DNA of 64,000 bases from Flavobacterium profundi (GTDB taxonomy: Bacteria; Bacteroidota; Bacteroidia; Flavobacteriales; Flavobacteriaceae). Positions 26,028 through 34,067 of the stretch are shown here, in pieces; within the stretch, counting starts at the first letter, position 1, and the number at the start of each line of letters is the position of its first letter. Made by a program: the position numbers and the translations under genes. The DNA lies in contig NZ_VDCZ01000007.1 in assembly GCF_006491645.1 (NCBI RefSeq), positions 1 through 64,000 of the forward strand. The letters are read 5' to 3'. The notes below the pieces were generated by a model. That model was not told where the DNA came from and searched no databases. It saw nothing but the letters and a program-made list of their open reading frames with translations.

Positions 26028-26652
26028 CGGCATAAAATTGAGCTAAAAACTGTTCCATAAATCGGTGTCTTTCTGCTGCTATTTTTTTCCCCGTTTTGGT
26101 ATTCATTTTATCTTTTAAAAGCAATAGTTTTTCGTAGAAATGATTTATGGTAGGCGCATCACTTTTCTTATATTCTTCTTTGCTCATATTAAGATTGGGT
26201 TGAATTTCTGGATTATAAAGGGCTCTGTTTTTAAAGCCTCCATAATTAAAAGTTCTTGCGATACCAATAGCACCTAAAGCATCCAATCGATCAGCATCTT
26301 GTACGATTTCTAATTCTTTTGAAGTATATGTTTTTTCAAAATTACCTCCTTTAAATGAAATATTTTCAATAATAGCAACTACTGCGTTTATGGTATCATC
26401 TGCAACATTTTGGCTCACCAAAAAATCACGGGCTATTTTAGGTCCGATGGTTTCATCTCCATGATGAAATTTACTATCTGCAATGTCATGCAATAAAGCA
26501 CCTAACTTTACAATTTCTAAGTTGCAGTCTTCTTCTTTTGCTAATAGGAGTGCGTTTTTATACACTCTTTCAATGTGAAACCAATCATGTCCTCCTTCAG
26601 CCTGTTGCAATTGTTTTTTTACAAAAAGAATGGTCGAATCTATTACTGTCAT
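26008..26652 (-). CDS. HD-domain phosphohydrolase
   Basis: 214 residues of the HD superfamily (YedJ/YpgQ-like), metal-dependent hydrolases of nucleotides or other phosphates. The metal ligands are visible in GGHDWFHIERVYKNALLLA (His about 21), GALLHDIADSKFH (the HD pair near 52-53) and QDADRLDALGAIGIAR (Asp near 122). It is a small cytosolic enzyme. The ATG is 10 bases after a strong hairpin closing the plsC-desaturase unit, so it probably has its own promoter or relies on readthrough. Confidence 0.87.
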   Translation of the reverse strand: MTVIDSTILFVKKQLQQAEGGHDWFHIERVYKNALLLAKEEDCNLEIVKLGALLHDIADSKFHHGDETIGPKIARDFLVSQNVADDTINAVVAIIENISFKGGNFEKTYTSKELEIVQDADRLDALGAIGIARTFNYGGFKNRALYNPEIQPNLNMSKEEYKKSDAPTINHFYEKLLLLKDKMNTKTGKKIAAERHRFMEQFLAQFYAEWEGEK

Positions 26653-26662
26653 TTTATATAGA

Positions 26663-26705
26663 AAAATTCCAAATTCTATTCATTACTAATGGAATTTGGA
26701 ATTTT
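26663..26705 (-). terminator. terminator of the plsC-desaturase unit
   Basis: 14-bp perfect arms (AAAATTCCAAATTC and complement) with a 15-nt loop, followed leftward by a short T run. It lies 17 bases past the desaturase stop and just upstream of the HD gene. Confidence 0.75.
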
Positions 26706-26722
26706 ATTTAGAGTTTAAACGA

Positions 26723-27715
26723 TTATTTTACTAAAGCGGGTTGTACCCATTTGAAGACATGGCCAGTTTCAGGGATTACTAATCTTTCAGAAACACGAGC
26801 CATCCTTGCTGGTAATTTCATTAAGAAATCCCTCGCTTTTTCAGCATCATCAGTTAAGTTTGTAATTTTATCAATTTGCCATTTATCAATGAGTTTTTGC
26901 ATGATATCTACATAATCATTTGCAGTGTAAACCCCAATTCGTTGTGCGGCATCTGAAAATTGTTCGAAAGCGGTACTTATTTTTTGTCCGGATTCTCTTA
27001 AAAAATGAGCAGGCATCGTAATTTTATGTTTCATCATGTGTTGGAAAGCCAACATCATTTCACTAGGATCTACTTCAAAGATTTTGTTTACAAAAGTACT
27101 GTAGGCTTGATGGTGACGCATTTCATCACCAGCTATTAAACGGCACATTTTAGACAACTTATTATCACCAAATTTCTTAGCCATTTGTGCTACACGATTG
27201 TGGGAAATATAAGTGGCTAATTCTTGAAAACTCGTGTAGACAAAATTCTTGTAAGGATCGTTACTGGTACCAATGTCAAAGCCATCATTGATTAGATGTT
27301 GCGTTGTCATTTCTACTTCTCTCATGTTTACTCTACCTGATAAATATAAATATTTATTAAGAGTGTCACCATGACGATTTTCTTCACCGGTCCATTGTCT
27401 AATCCATTTACTCCAACCATTTCCACCGTTTTCTTGATCAACACCTTCTACTTGAGTTAACCAAGATTCATAAGTAGGTAGAGCTTCTTCTGTGATAGTA
27501 TCTCCAACTAAAACTACCCAAAAATCATAGGGTAATTCTTTTGCAATCTCTCTTAATTCGGTGACTTCATCAAAAAATTTTTCATTTTGTGAATTGGGTA
27601 ATAAATCAGTAGGTTGCCAAATTTTTTCAACTGGAATTAAAAATTCTTCCACGAAGGAATCAATTTTTTTTTCCAAAAACTGCATTACTTCTAAGCGAAC
27701 ATTTTTTAGGGACAT
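26723..27715 (-). CDS. ferritin-like acyl-ACP desaturase
   Basis: A soluble di-iron fatty-acyl desaturase of the plant stearoyl-ACP type, introducing a double bond into ACP-bound chains with O2. 330 residues. Iron-ligand boxes are EENRHGD (about 130) and DEMRHHQAY (about 215), with further Glu ligands upstream. It is 4 bases downstream of plsC and ends at a strong terminator, so acyl-chain desaturation and phospholipid acylation are made together. The electron donor (ferredoxin or similar) is not in the window. The start at 27715 directly follows the plsC stop. Confidence 0.92.
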   Translation of the reverse strand: MSLKNVRLEVMQFLEKKIDSFVEEFLIPVEKIWQPTDLLPNSQNEKFFDEVTELREIAKELPYDFWVVLVGDTITEEALPTYESWLTQVEGVDQENGGNGWSKWIRQWTGEENRHGDTLNKYLYLSGRVNMREVEMTTQHLINDGFDIGTSNDPYKNFVYTSFQELATYISHNRVAQMAKKFGDNKLSKMCRLIAGDEMRHHQAYSTFVNKIFEVDPSEMMLAFQHMMKHKITMPAHFLRESGQKISTAFEQFSDAAQRIGVYTANDYVDIMQKLIDKWQIDKITNLTDDAEKARDFLMKLPARMARVSERLVIPETGHVFKWVQPALVK

Positions 27716-27719
27716 TTTT

Positions 27720-28454
27720 TTATTTTTTAATATGATCTTTAATTACTTTTTCAGTTTTTTCAAAAATTTCTTCGAAAGTATAATCCGAAATTTTTAGAGG
27801 TTCGTGAACCTGAAATTCCAATCGATTTCCAAGTCCTAGTGGAAAAGTCCCGTAACGGGCTAATTTCCATGAGTTGTTAATAGTAACAGGAACAAAATAA
27901 GCATCCGGTGCAAATTTGTAAAGCATTTTTAAACCATTTACAGAAAAAGGTTTTGGTTCCCCTTTTTTTGCGCGCGTTCCTTCTGGAAATATAACGACAG
28001 AATAGTTGTTTTTATTGATAAATTCTGCACATTTTTTTATTTCTGCCAAGGCTTGTTTTCCATCTTTTCTATCAATTAATGCAGAACCACCATGTTTTAA
28101 GTTATAAGAAACACTGGGAATTCCTTTTCCTAATTCTTTTTTACTAATAAATTTTGGATGCCAAGCTCTCAAAAACCAAATATAAGGCGGAATATCATAC
28201 AAGCTTTGATGATTGGAAACAATAATTAAAGGTTGATTTTTAGGTAATTTTTCTCGGCCTTTAAAGTTATAAGTGGTTCCTAATAAATGGGTGGTTCGTA
28301 CCAAAAATAAATTAAGAATGGCTACACTCCATCGATGTGCATTGTATCCAAATACATTTAGACACACCCATTGGATGATGTGAAAAACACACAACCAAAA
28401 TAAAAATAGTATATAATATACAATAGAAATGGGATAAGAAAGAATCTTTTGCAT
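27720..28454 (-). CDS. plsC: 1-acyl-sn-glycerol-3-phosphate acyltransferase
   Basis: Transfers a second acyl chain to lysophosphatidic acid at the inner membrane. 244 residues with one or two N-terminal membrane segments (about 5-40). The acyltransferase boxes are VSNHQSLYDIPPY (NHx4D, near 92) and FPEGTRAKKGEPKPF (near 160). It leads a two-gene unit with the acyl-ACP desaturase 4 bases downstream. A -7 element TACCTTTG lies about 20 bases upstream of the ATG. A remodelling role is also possible if another PlsC exists in the genome. Confidence 0.92.
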   Translation of the reverse strand: MQKILSYPISIVYYILFLFWLCVFHIIQWVCLNVFGYNAHRWSVAILNLFLVRTTHLLGTTYNFKGREKLPKNQPLIIVSNHQSLYDIPPYIWFLRAWHPKFISKKELGKGIPSVSYNLKHGGSALIDRKDGKQALAEIKKCAEFINKNNYSVVIFPEGTRAKKGEPKPFSVNGLKMLYKFAPDAYFVPVTINNSWKLARYGTFPLGLGNRLEFQVHEPLKISDYTFEEIFEKTEKVIKDHIKK

Positions 28455-28473
28455 AACCGAATAGACTTTTTAA

Positions 28474-28481
28474 CAAAGGTA
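28474..28481 (-). promoter_or_regulatory. candidate -7 element for plsC
   Basis: TACCTTTG on the minus strand fits TAnnTTTG, 19 bases before the ATG and just past the preceding terminator. No -33 element at standard spacing. Confidence 0.45.
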
Positions 28482-28496
28482 CTATATAAAACAAAA

Positions 28497-28519
28497 AAAC
28501 CATCAGTAAAAGATGGTTT
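28497..28519 (-). terminator. bacilliredoxin terminator
   Basis: 8-bp arms (AAACCATC and complement) with a 7-nt loop, followed leftward by a run of seven T. It lies 22 bases after the stop of the bacilliredoxin gene. Confidence 0.75.
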
Positions 28520-28541
28520 CCTGTAATTTTATTTTTTAAAA

Positions 28542-28952
28542 TTAACAATATTCGTTGTAAGCGTCTTTTAAATTTTCTGCAATTAATTCCGCTGGACGAC
28601 CTTCAATGTGATGGCGTTCTAACATGTGCACTAATTCTCCATTTTTAAATAAAGCCATACTTGGTGAAGAAGGAGGAAAAGGAAACATTTCTTCTCTTGC
28701 TGCATCAACAGCTTCTTTATCAACACCAGCAAAAACTGTAATTAAATTAGAAGGTTTTTTAGCACCGTCTAAACTCATTTTTGCACCTGGACGTGCATTT
28801 CTAGCCGCACAACCACAAACAGAATTCACTACTACTAAAGTAGTTCCTTCTTTTTGAATTTCGTTTTTAACGTCTGCAGCTGTATATAATTCTTTAAAAC
28901 CTGCTTCAGAAAGTTCTGCACGCATTGGTTTTACCATTTCTTCTGGATACAT
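28542..28952 (-). CDS. bacilliredoxin BrxA/BrxB (YphP/YqiW family)
   Basis: A thioredoxin-fold protein of about 136 residues that removes bacillithiol from mixed disulfides, or acts as a thiol-disulfide isomerase. The hallmark is the CGC redox motif in VVVNSVCGCAARNARPG, with SPSMALF further on. I start it at 28952 (MYPEEMVKP, the family's usual N-terminus); the frame opening at 29000 adds 16 unlikely residues. A DinB protein of the bacillithiol-transferase type at 54782 suggests that this organism uses bacillithiol. It is monocistronic, with a terminator after it. Confidence 0.92.
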   Translation of the reverse strand: MYPEEMVKPMRAELSEAGFKELYTAADVKNEIQKEGTTLVVVNSVCGCAARNARPGAKMSLDGAKKPSNLITVFAGVDKEAVDAAREEMFPFPPSSPSMALFKNGELVHMLERHHIEGRPAELIAENLKDAYNEYC

Positions 28953-29071
28953 AATTCTTTGTATTTTAATTAATGTTGCAAAGTTACAAAGATTAAACAA
29001 TTGAATATCTAATTAAATCATAAAGATTTGTTATCGCTTACTACAAAAATGATTATACTAAAAGCAACAGT

Positions 29072-31090
29072 TTAATTTTTTTTAACGAAATTTCTTGAGA
29101 ATTTTTCACCAGCTGTTGTTTCTAAGGTTAACATATAAATCCCTTCTTTTAAATCGTTAATTTTAATTTGAGATGATCCATCCGTAATTTTTTTTACTAA
29201 TGCTCCATGCATGGCATAAATCGCAATAGATTTTATTTGTAGTTTTTCCGCATTGGTTATACGTATGAAGTCACTACTTGGGTTGGGATATACTTCAAAG
29301 TTGTCTGTATTAAAAGTAGTAACATCTAATGGTGAAGAACCCTCTAGTATCGTTAATGCTTGGTCTACATTCGGATTGTCGATAACATCGATAATTCCAG
29401 AAGGCCATCTGATAATTACCTGATCCACATTGGTCTCTGAACCAATTCCAAAATGAGCATTCATAGTACTTTGATGGCTAAAACCATGTCCGCTTCTGAT
29501 TTCTCTAATTTGTTTTCCCCAATTACCATAAATTTCTACTCTTGCCCCAATACCATTTTGATTGCTAATTAACCCTTGGAGGTTAATTTTAATCCAATGA
29601 TTGGCATTCGGAACATTATAAAATACATTACTAGCAAATTGAACATCTAGAAAACCATCATTATTTAAATCGCCTATTCCTCCTTCACTAAAAGTCAAAT
29701 CATAACCTGTAAATGTTAAATCGCCGTTATTTAAGTATAATTCTTTTCCGTTTTGCCAAAGAAAATCAATCCAGCCGTCATTATTGAAATCAGCCGCTTG
29801 CACTTCCCATGAACCTACTTGCGGATCAATACCTGTTGACGCATAAATATCGGTAAAAGTTCCATCACCATTATTCAAATAAAATTTATTGGTATCAGAA
29901 ATATTAGATAATAAAAAGTCCATATCTCCATCATTATCAAAATCTTCAATAGCAGTTGACCAAGATTGAGAACCGTCGTTAATTCCTGCAACAGCACCAG
30001 ATTCTGTAAAAGTGCCATCACCATTATTTTTATACAATAAATTGATTCTTTGAGAATCTCCTACAGGTGCACCACCACGACATTTTGCTAAATACATATC
30101 CATGTCGCCATCATTATCATAATCTGTCCACATGGATTGATAATTTCCACCTACAGGTAACGTTTCCATTAAAGAAATATCGAAAACAAGATCTCCTGAA
30201 CCCATATTCCTGTAAGCATGACTTTGAGCAACATCATGGCAAGCCCATAAGTCTAAGTTTCCATCATTATTGATATCTATAAAATTAGTTCTTTGTGTGA
30301 AAATATTTTGTGGATAAGGTACTTCTGTGTAATTAGTACCGGTAGCATCAGCTTTAACTATGGTTAACCTACTTCCACTTCCAAAAACCAAATCATTAAA
30401 ACCATTTTTATCATAATCTCCAGCCGCAATACTCCAAGTAGGTGTAGCAGTTAAACTTGGTAAAGAAATAGTGGAACTAGTAAAACCGCCACCAACATTT
30501 TGTTTTAAAATCGTCATAGCATTGGAACTCACCGTAACAATATCATCCAAATAATCTCCGTTCATATCGACGACACAACAAATCGTAGCGTTAGAAGAGA
30601 TGGGTTGTTGCGTAAAACTCACAGGTGGCGCAACATATGGAACTTCAGATAATTGAAACTCAAAACCAGAAGTACTCCATCGGTTATCAAAAGCAATATA
30701 ATAAGTGGTTCCAGGAGTAGTATTAAAACTTACTATTGACAGGTACGAATTGGTATTTCCATTGTTACATTGGATAATTCCAGAATCATCATCACCCGCT
30801 ACACAAATTAAGTTGGAGCAGTCACCTGAATAAATATGTACGCGAGTATCTTTACAAATATTAATAGCTAAGTCAGTAGTAACTGTAACAGTATAACTGT
30901 CATCAGCAACATATTTGTACCATTCTCCTGCAGTTGCATTATTGTTTATACAACTTTGAGGAATTTGTGTGCCATTTATTTGACCCACTGTGTAGGTGCC
31001 AGTAGTTACTGTTACAGCTGAGGCACAATCATCTTGTGCAAATGAGTAAAAGCACAAGCTTAATAAAAAGAATAAGGTAGTTTTTTTCAT
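29072..31090 (-). CDS. T9SS-secreted FG-GAP/VCBS repeat protein with ASPIC/UnbV domain
   Basis: About 672 residues. A signal peptide (MKKTTLFFLLSLCFYSFAQ) is followed by a beta-sandwich-like region of about 140 residues. Several FG-GAP/VCBS repeats come next, each with a Ca2+-loop motif (DYDKNGFND, DINNDGNLD, DYDNDGDMD, DFDNDGDMD, DFNNDGWID, DLNNDGFLD). An ASPIC/UnbV domain (about GIGARVEIYG to IIRWPSG) follows, then a type A T9SS sorting domain starting VYPNPSSDF. It is probably an extracellular or surface Ca2+-binding protein like CRTAC1. The start at 31090 is chosen for the signal peptide. The diheme lipoprotein gene ends 29 bases upstream, so the two are likely co-transcribed. Confidence 0.9.
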   Translation of the reverse strand: MKKTTLFFLLSLCFYSFAQDDCASAVTVTTGTYTVGQINGTQIPQSCINNNATAGEWYKYVADDSYTVTVTTDLAINICKDTRVHIYSGDCSNLICVAGDDDSGIIQCNNGNTNSYLSIVSFNTTPGTTYYIAFDNRWSTSGFEFQLSEVPYVAPPVSFTQQPISSNATICCVVDMNGDYLDDIVTVSSNAMTILKQNVGGGFTSSTISLPSLTATPTWSIAAGDYDKNGFNDLVFGSGSRLTIVKADATGTNYTEVPYPQNIFTQRTNFIDINNDGNLDLWACHDVAQSHAYRNMGSGDLVFDISLMETLPVGGNYQSMWTDYDNDGDMDMYLAKCRGGAPVGDSQRINLLYKNNGDGTFTESGAVAGINDGSQSWSTAIEDFDNDGDMDFLLSNISDTNKFYLNNGDGTFTDIYASTGIDPQVGSWEVQAADFNNDGWIDFLWQNGKELYLNNGDLTFTGYDLTFSEGGIGDLNNDGFLDVQFASNVFYNVPNANHWIKINLQGLISNQNGIGARVEIYGNWGKQIREIRSGHGFSHQSTMNAHFGIGSETNVDQVIIRWPSGIIDVIDNPNVDQALTILEGSSPLDVTTFNTDNFEVYPNPSSDFIRITNAEKLQIKSIAIYAMHGALVKKITDGSSQIKINDLKEGIYMLTLETTAGEKFSRNFVKKN

Positions 31091-31119
31091 ATTTTTTGGT
31101 TTTTTATTTGGTTTGTTTT

Positions 31120-32232
31120 TTAACGACATTCTGGTAAGGAGTTGATCCATGAGGTAATTAAGGCAACACCTTCCTCATGAACCAAAGTTCTACCAATATA
31201 GGGCATCATAAGGCTTTCTTCTGTAGAACTTATTCTTTGTATCATTTCAGATTGATCAGCATTGCCACCATTTATTACATAAGGTCCGTTTGGGATACTA
31301 AATAATGGAGTCATACACACACCGAAAGTGCTTAAGTTTGTATTGCTATAATTTAACCTTAAATCTACATAATCACAATGACCACCCGTTCTGTGGCAAT
31401 GACCACAATTAATATCAATATACGAGCGCACTCTTTTTTCTAAAGGTTCATTGATATTTGTCCAATTAATAGTTGTATTTGTTGGAGTAGGTGAATTAGG
31501 ATCTAAATAACCTACGCTTTTCCATTTAGCTAATTGGTTGACGGTTTCATTACCATAATCAAAAGCGAGATTTAAGTTTTGTGGCTTTACTCCGATAGGA
31601 ATGGTAATTTCACCATTTTCTTCTTGATTCGGGTTGATTTTATGGCAAGTCACGCATTCTGTTTGAGAAGGAATTTTGTAAGTAGTACTTTTAGGTATTC
31701 CGTTTTCAGACCATTCAACAGGAATAAATACCCCTTGTTCAACAGTATCTAAATTGGCTTCAGTTTGTGCTTCATTCCAAATGTAATCGTACGCTTTCCA
31801 ACCGTCTTCTTTTCGAATTAAAAGTCTTGTTTCAATGATTTTTTGTGTATTATTTGGTAATACATTGTCGTAATAAAAGGTCTTTATCAAAACAGCTCCA
31901 ATAGGAAATTCTAAGGTATTATCATCTCCATTATAAATAGCTTGTTTGTTTTTTGGCATCCAAACGAATCTTTTTTTGTGTGCGTAATCCGAAAACAAAC
32001 TACTAGCAGGTTCATATGGTAACACATCTAAAGAGGGAGACTGATTTTTTAATAATCCATTAAAAAAATGGTAATCAGATAATTTACTGTAAGGTACTTG
32101 AGATAAATTAACGGTTACAGGAGAAATTTCAGGTGTAGGTATTTCTGTGTAATTGGAGTCATCATCACTACAAGAAAACAGTAATACGGAACACACCATC
32201 AGACCTAGAGTCAGATAGTATTTTTTAATCAT
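31120..32232 (-). CDS. diheme c-type cytochrome-like lipoprotein
   Basis: 370 residues with a lipoprotein signal (LMVCSVLLFSC, Cys about 21). Two CxxCH haem-attachment motifs are present: ECVTCHKIN near 194 and NCGHCHRTGG near 280. A nearby Cys (HCDYVDLRL) and C-terminal MMPYIGRTLVHEEG could supply axial Met/His ligands. It resembles the SO2930/HNE_0200-type diheme proteins, a tentative family call. It should be exported and haemylated in the periplasm, perhaps in electron transfer. Its partner by position is the FG-GAP/ASPIC exoprotein directly downstream. Confidence 0.82.
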   Translation of the reverse strand: MIKKYYLTLGLMVCSVLLFSCSDDDSNYTEIPTPEISPVTVNLSQVPYSKLSDYHFFNGLLKNQSPSLDVLPYEPASSLFSDYAHKKRFVWMPKNKQAIYNGDDNTLEFPIGAVLIKTFYYDNVLPNNTQKIIETRLLIRKEDGWKAYDYIWNEAQTEANLDTVEQGVFIPVEWSENGIPKSTTYKIPSQTECVTCHKINPNQEENGEITIPIGVKPQNLNLAFDYGNETVNQLAKWKSVGYLDPNSPTPTNTTINWTNINEPLEKRVRSYIDINCGHCHRTGGHCDYVDLRLNYSNTNLSTFGVCMTPLFSIPNGPYVINGGNADQSEMIQRISSTEESLMMPYIGRTLVHEEGVALITSWINSLPECR

Positions 32233-32263
32233 GTTAGTAAATTTAGTTTTTTTAGTTGTAAAA

Positions 32264-32271
32264 CAAATATA
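32264..32271 (-). promoter_or_regulatory. candidate -7 element for the diheme lipoprotein unit
   Basis: TATATTTG on the minus strand, a perfect TAnnTTTG, 31 bases ahead of the ATG. No -33 TTG at normal spacing. Confidence 0.45.
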
Positions 32272-32316
32272 ACTAAATTAATGCAAATATCTTATAAATA
32301 GATGATTACCTCAATT

Positions 32317-33465
32317 TTATGGGATTAACCGATAAAGAAGCGCTTTTAGAAAAGGGATTTTAGGACAGTTCCAAATGACCTGTAAATCTTCAAGAACAGT
32401 AGTTTCTTCATCTAAAAATTTAAAGATTAATTTTGGGTTGTCTCCCTGAAATAAATCGGAAAATAATTGCGCACCAATTTCATTATTTTGGTACAAAACA
32501 TCTATGAATAATAAATCATAATACCAAAATTTATCTTTTGTTAGTTCTTTTTGATTACTAAAACCAATTTCCTTTTTTTGTAGGAGTTGCACTAAGTTTT
32601 TAGCTTTTTTATAGGCTTTTTTAAAAGTATAACCCGTGCTCGCTTTTGTCCAACCACCGGCAGAACCAATATGAATAATATTATTTGTGTTTTGTTCCCA
32701 AAAAGGGAAGCTAGTCATAGGAATATTACCCTGTTCTTTTTCAATAATTTCATATGCTGTTATTCCTATTTTTTGAATGTAATTTTTAATTTCTTGCTCA
32801 TATTCTTCCTTTTTAAGGAGCTCTGAGGAGAATAAAGTATACTCTAACAAAGCTTCATTTTTTGAAAATGGAAGCAAATACATAAAACGGGTATTATTAT
32901 TTTGTTTTACGGAAAAATCCATGAAAGTAGCCGTCTCTGAATCAAAAACAGGCTCTTTAGATTTGATGAACCAGCCTATAAAATGTTGTTGTAGTAAAGG
33001 ATATTTTTTCTGAGAAGTTACTCTTTCAGGTTTAAATATCGAATTGAATACAATATCTGAAGAAAAAGTGCTGCTTTTTGTAGTTACTTTGCATTGATTG
33101 CCAAGATCTTCAATATGAAGCACTTCCTCTTTAAGAAAAGTAATATTAGGGTTCTGTTGAATTAAATTAAAAATATATTCATATAAATCTATCCCTTTTA
33201 TCATTTTATAGGAATAAGGAGTAATACTCCACTTTTTATTTTCAGAAGAGGTAATGAATGCAATTTTGTCCCATTTTTTAGAAACAATTGCGTCAAAAAG
33301 ATGAGTTTCATCCCAAAAACACCAGGTTCTGTCATTGGTTTTTTTGGATTCTTTATCAATGAGAAGAATCGTCTTTTCTTTAAAATAAGAAGACAAACTC
33401 ATTTCATAAATCGTTAATAGTGCGGCTAAACCTGTACCTGAAAATATATAATTGTAGTGTTTCAC
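32317..33465 (-). CDS. lycopene cyclase family protein
   Basis: A flavin-dependent cyclase of the CrtY type, forming beta-ionone rings on lycopene en route to beta-carotene and zeaxanthin, the usual yellow pigments of flavobacteria. 382 residues. The N-terminal dinucleotide-binding segment is YNYIFSGTGLAALLTIYEM. NDRTWCFWDE near 43-52 is a family signature, and GSAGGWTKASTGYTF lies near the flavin end. The start is GTG at 33465; the FAD-binding strand begins only 4 residues later, so no shorter start is plausible. crtB, crtI and crtZ are not in the window. Confidence 0.88.
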   Translation of the reverse strand: MKHYNYIFSGTGLAALLTIYEMSLSSYFKEKTILLIDKESKKTNDRTWCFWDETHLFDAIVSKKWDKIAFITSSENKKWSITPYSYKMIKGIDLYEYIFNLIQQNPNITFLKEEVLHIEDLGNQCKVTTKSSTFSSDIVFNSIFKPERVTSQKKYPLLQQHFIGWFIKSKEPVFDSETATFMDFSVKQNNNTRFMYLLPFSKNEALLEYTLFSSELLKKEEYEQEIKNYIQKIGITAYEIIEKEQGNIPMTSFPFWEQNTNNIIHIGSAGGWTKASTGYTFKKAYKKAKNLVQLLQKKEIGFSNQKELTKDKFWYYDLLFIDVLYQNNEIGAQLFSDLFQGDNPKLIFKFLDEETTVLEDLQVIWNCPKIPFLKALLYRLIP

Positions 33466-33469
33466 CTTC

Positions 33470-33477
33470 CAAAGATA
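33470..33477 (-). promoter_or_regulatory. candidate -7 element abutting the lycopene cyclase start
   Basis: TATCTTTG on the minus strand, a perfect TAnnTTTG, ends 4 bases before the GTG start. If functional it implies a leaderless or nearly leaderless message. Confidence 0.4.
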
Positions 33478-33553
33478 TTGAATTTAACGTTTTATTTTTG
33501 GTCAAACAAACGTTAAACCAGCTCTTAAATAGCCTTTTAATTCAGAAATGCAT

Positions 33554-33561
33554 TATTTTTG
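33554..33561 (+). promoter_or_regulatory. candidate -7 element for the PAS gene
   Basis: TATTTTTG, a perfect TAnnTTTG, 20 bases before the ATG at 33582. No clear -33 TTG. Confidence 0.4.
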
Positions 33562-33581
33562 AATAGTTAAAGTGATATGTT

Positions 33582-34067
33582 ATGTTTAAAGAATATGATA
33601 AAGCTTGGGCTAAATACCAAGAAAGTTTGTCTCTTTTACCAATTCCTATAACTTCATGGGAATTTTATCAATTACCAAGAGCTGAACAAAAAGAGTTCAA
33701 TGAAATTCAAAAATATTGGTCACAAAAAGTTGATTTCGCAAAAGTTAAAAAAGACAAAAATCTTAGTATTTTAGTAACCGATTGCGAATTTAAAATTGTA
33801 TTTGCATCTAGTAATGTAATGCAGATGAATGGGTATCATTATAAAGAACTTATAGGAAACTCTCCAAAAATGTTTCAAGGAAGCGAAACTTCATTAGAAA
33901 CCACAAGAAAAATAAGTAAAGCAATTGGTAATCGTGAACCCTTTAAAGCGATTGTTTTAAATTACAAGAAAAATGGAGAGACCTATTTTTGTGAAATTGA
34001 AGCGTATCCAAAATTTAATACTGATGGTACTTTTTTAAACTATATTGCTTTTGAAAAAGCAGCTTAG
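33582..34067 (+). CDS. stand-alone PAS-domain protein, LOV-like but lacking the Cys
   Basis: 161 residues: an N-terminal helical stretch of about 60 residues, then one PAS domain (about 62-160). The segment GNSPKMFQGSETS aligns with the LOV flavin-binding motif GxNCRFLQG, but the photoactive Cys is replaced by Pro. A LOV-type flavin adduct is therefore not possible, though another ligand or flavin redox sensing could be. No output domain is fused. Its stop overlaps the stop of the convergent TonB receptor gene by 3 bases. Confidence 0.85.
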   Translation: MFKEYDKAWAKYQESLSLLPIPITSWEFYQLPRAEQKEFNEIQKYWSQKVDFAKVKKDKNLSILVTDCEFKIVFASSNVMQMNGYHYKELIGNSPKMFQGSETSLETTRKISKAIGNREPFKAIVLNYKKNGETYFCEIEAYPKFNTDGTFLNYIAFEKAA

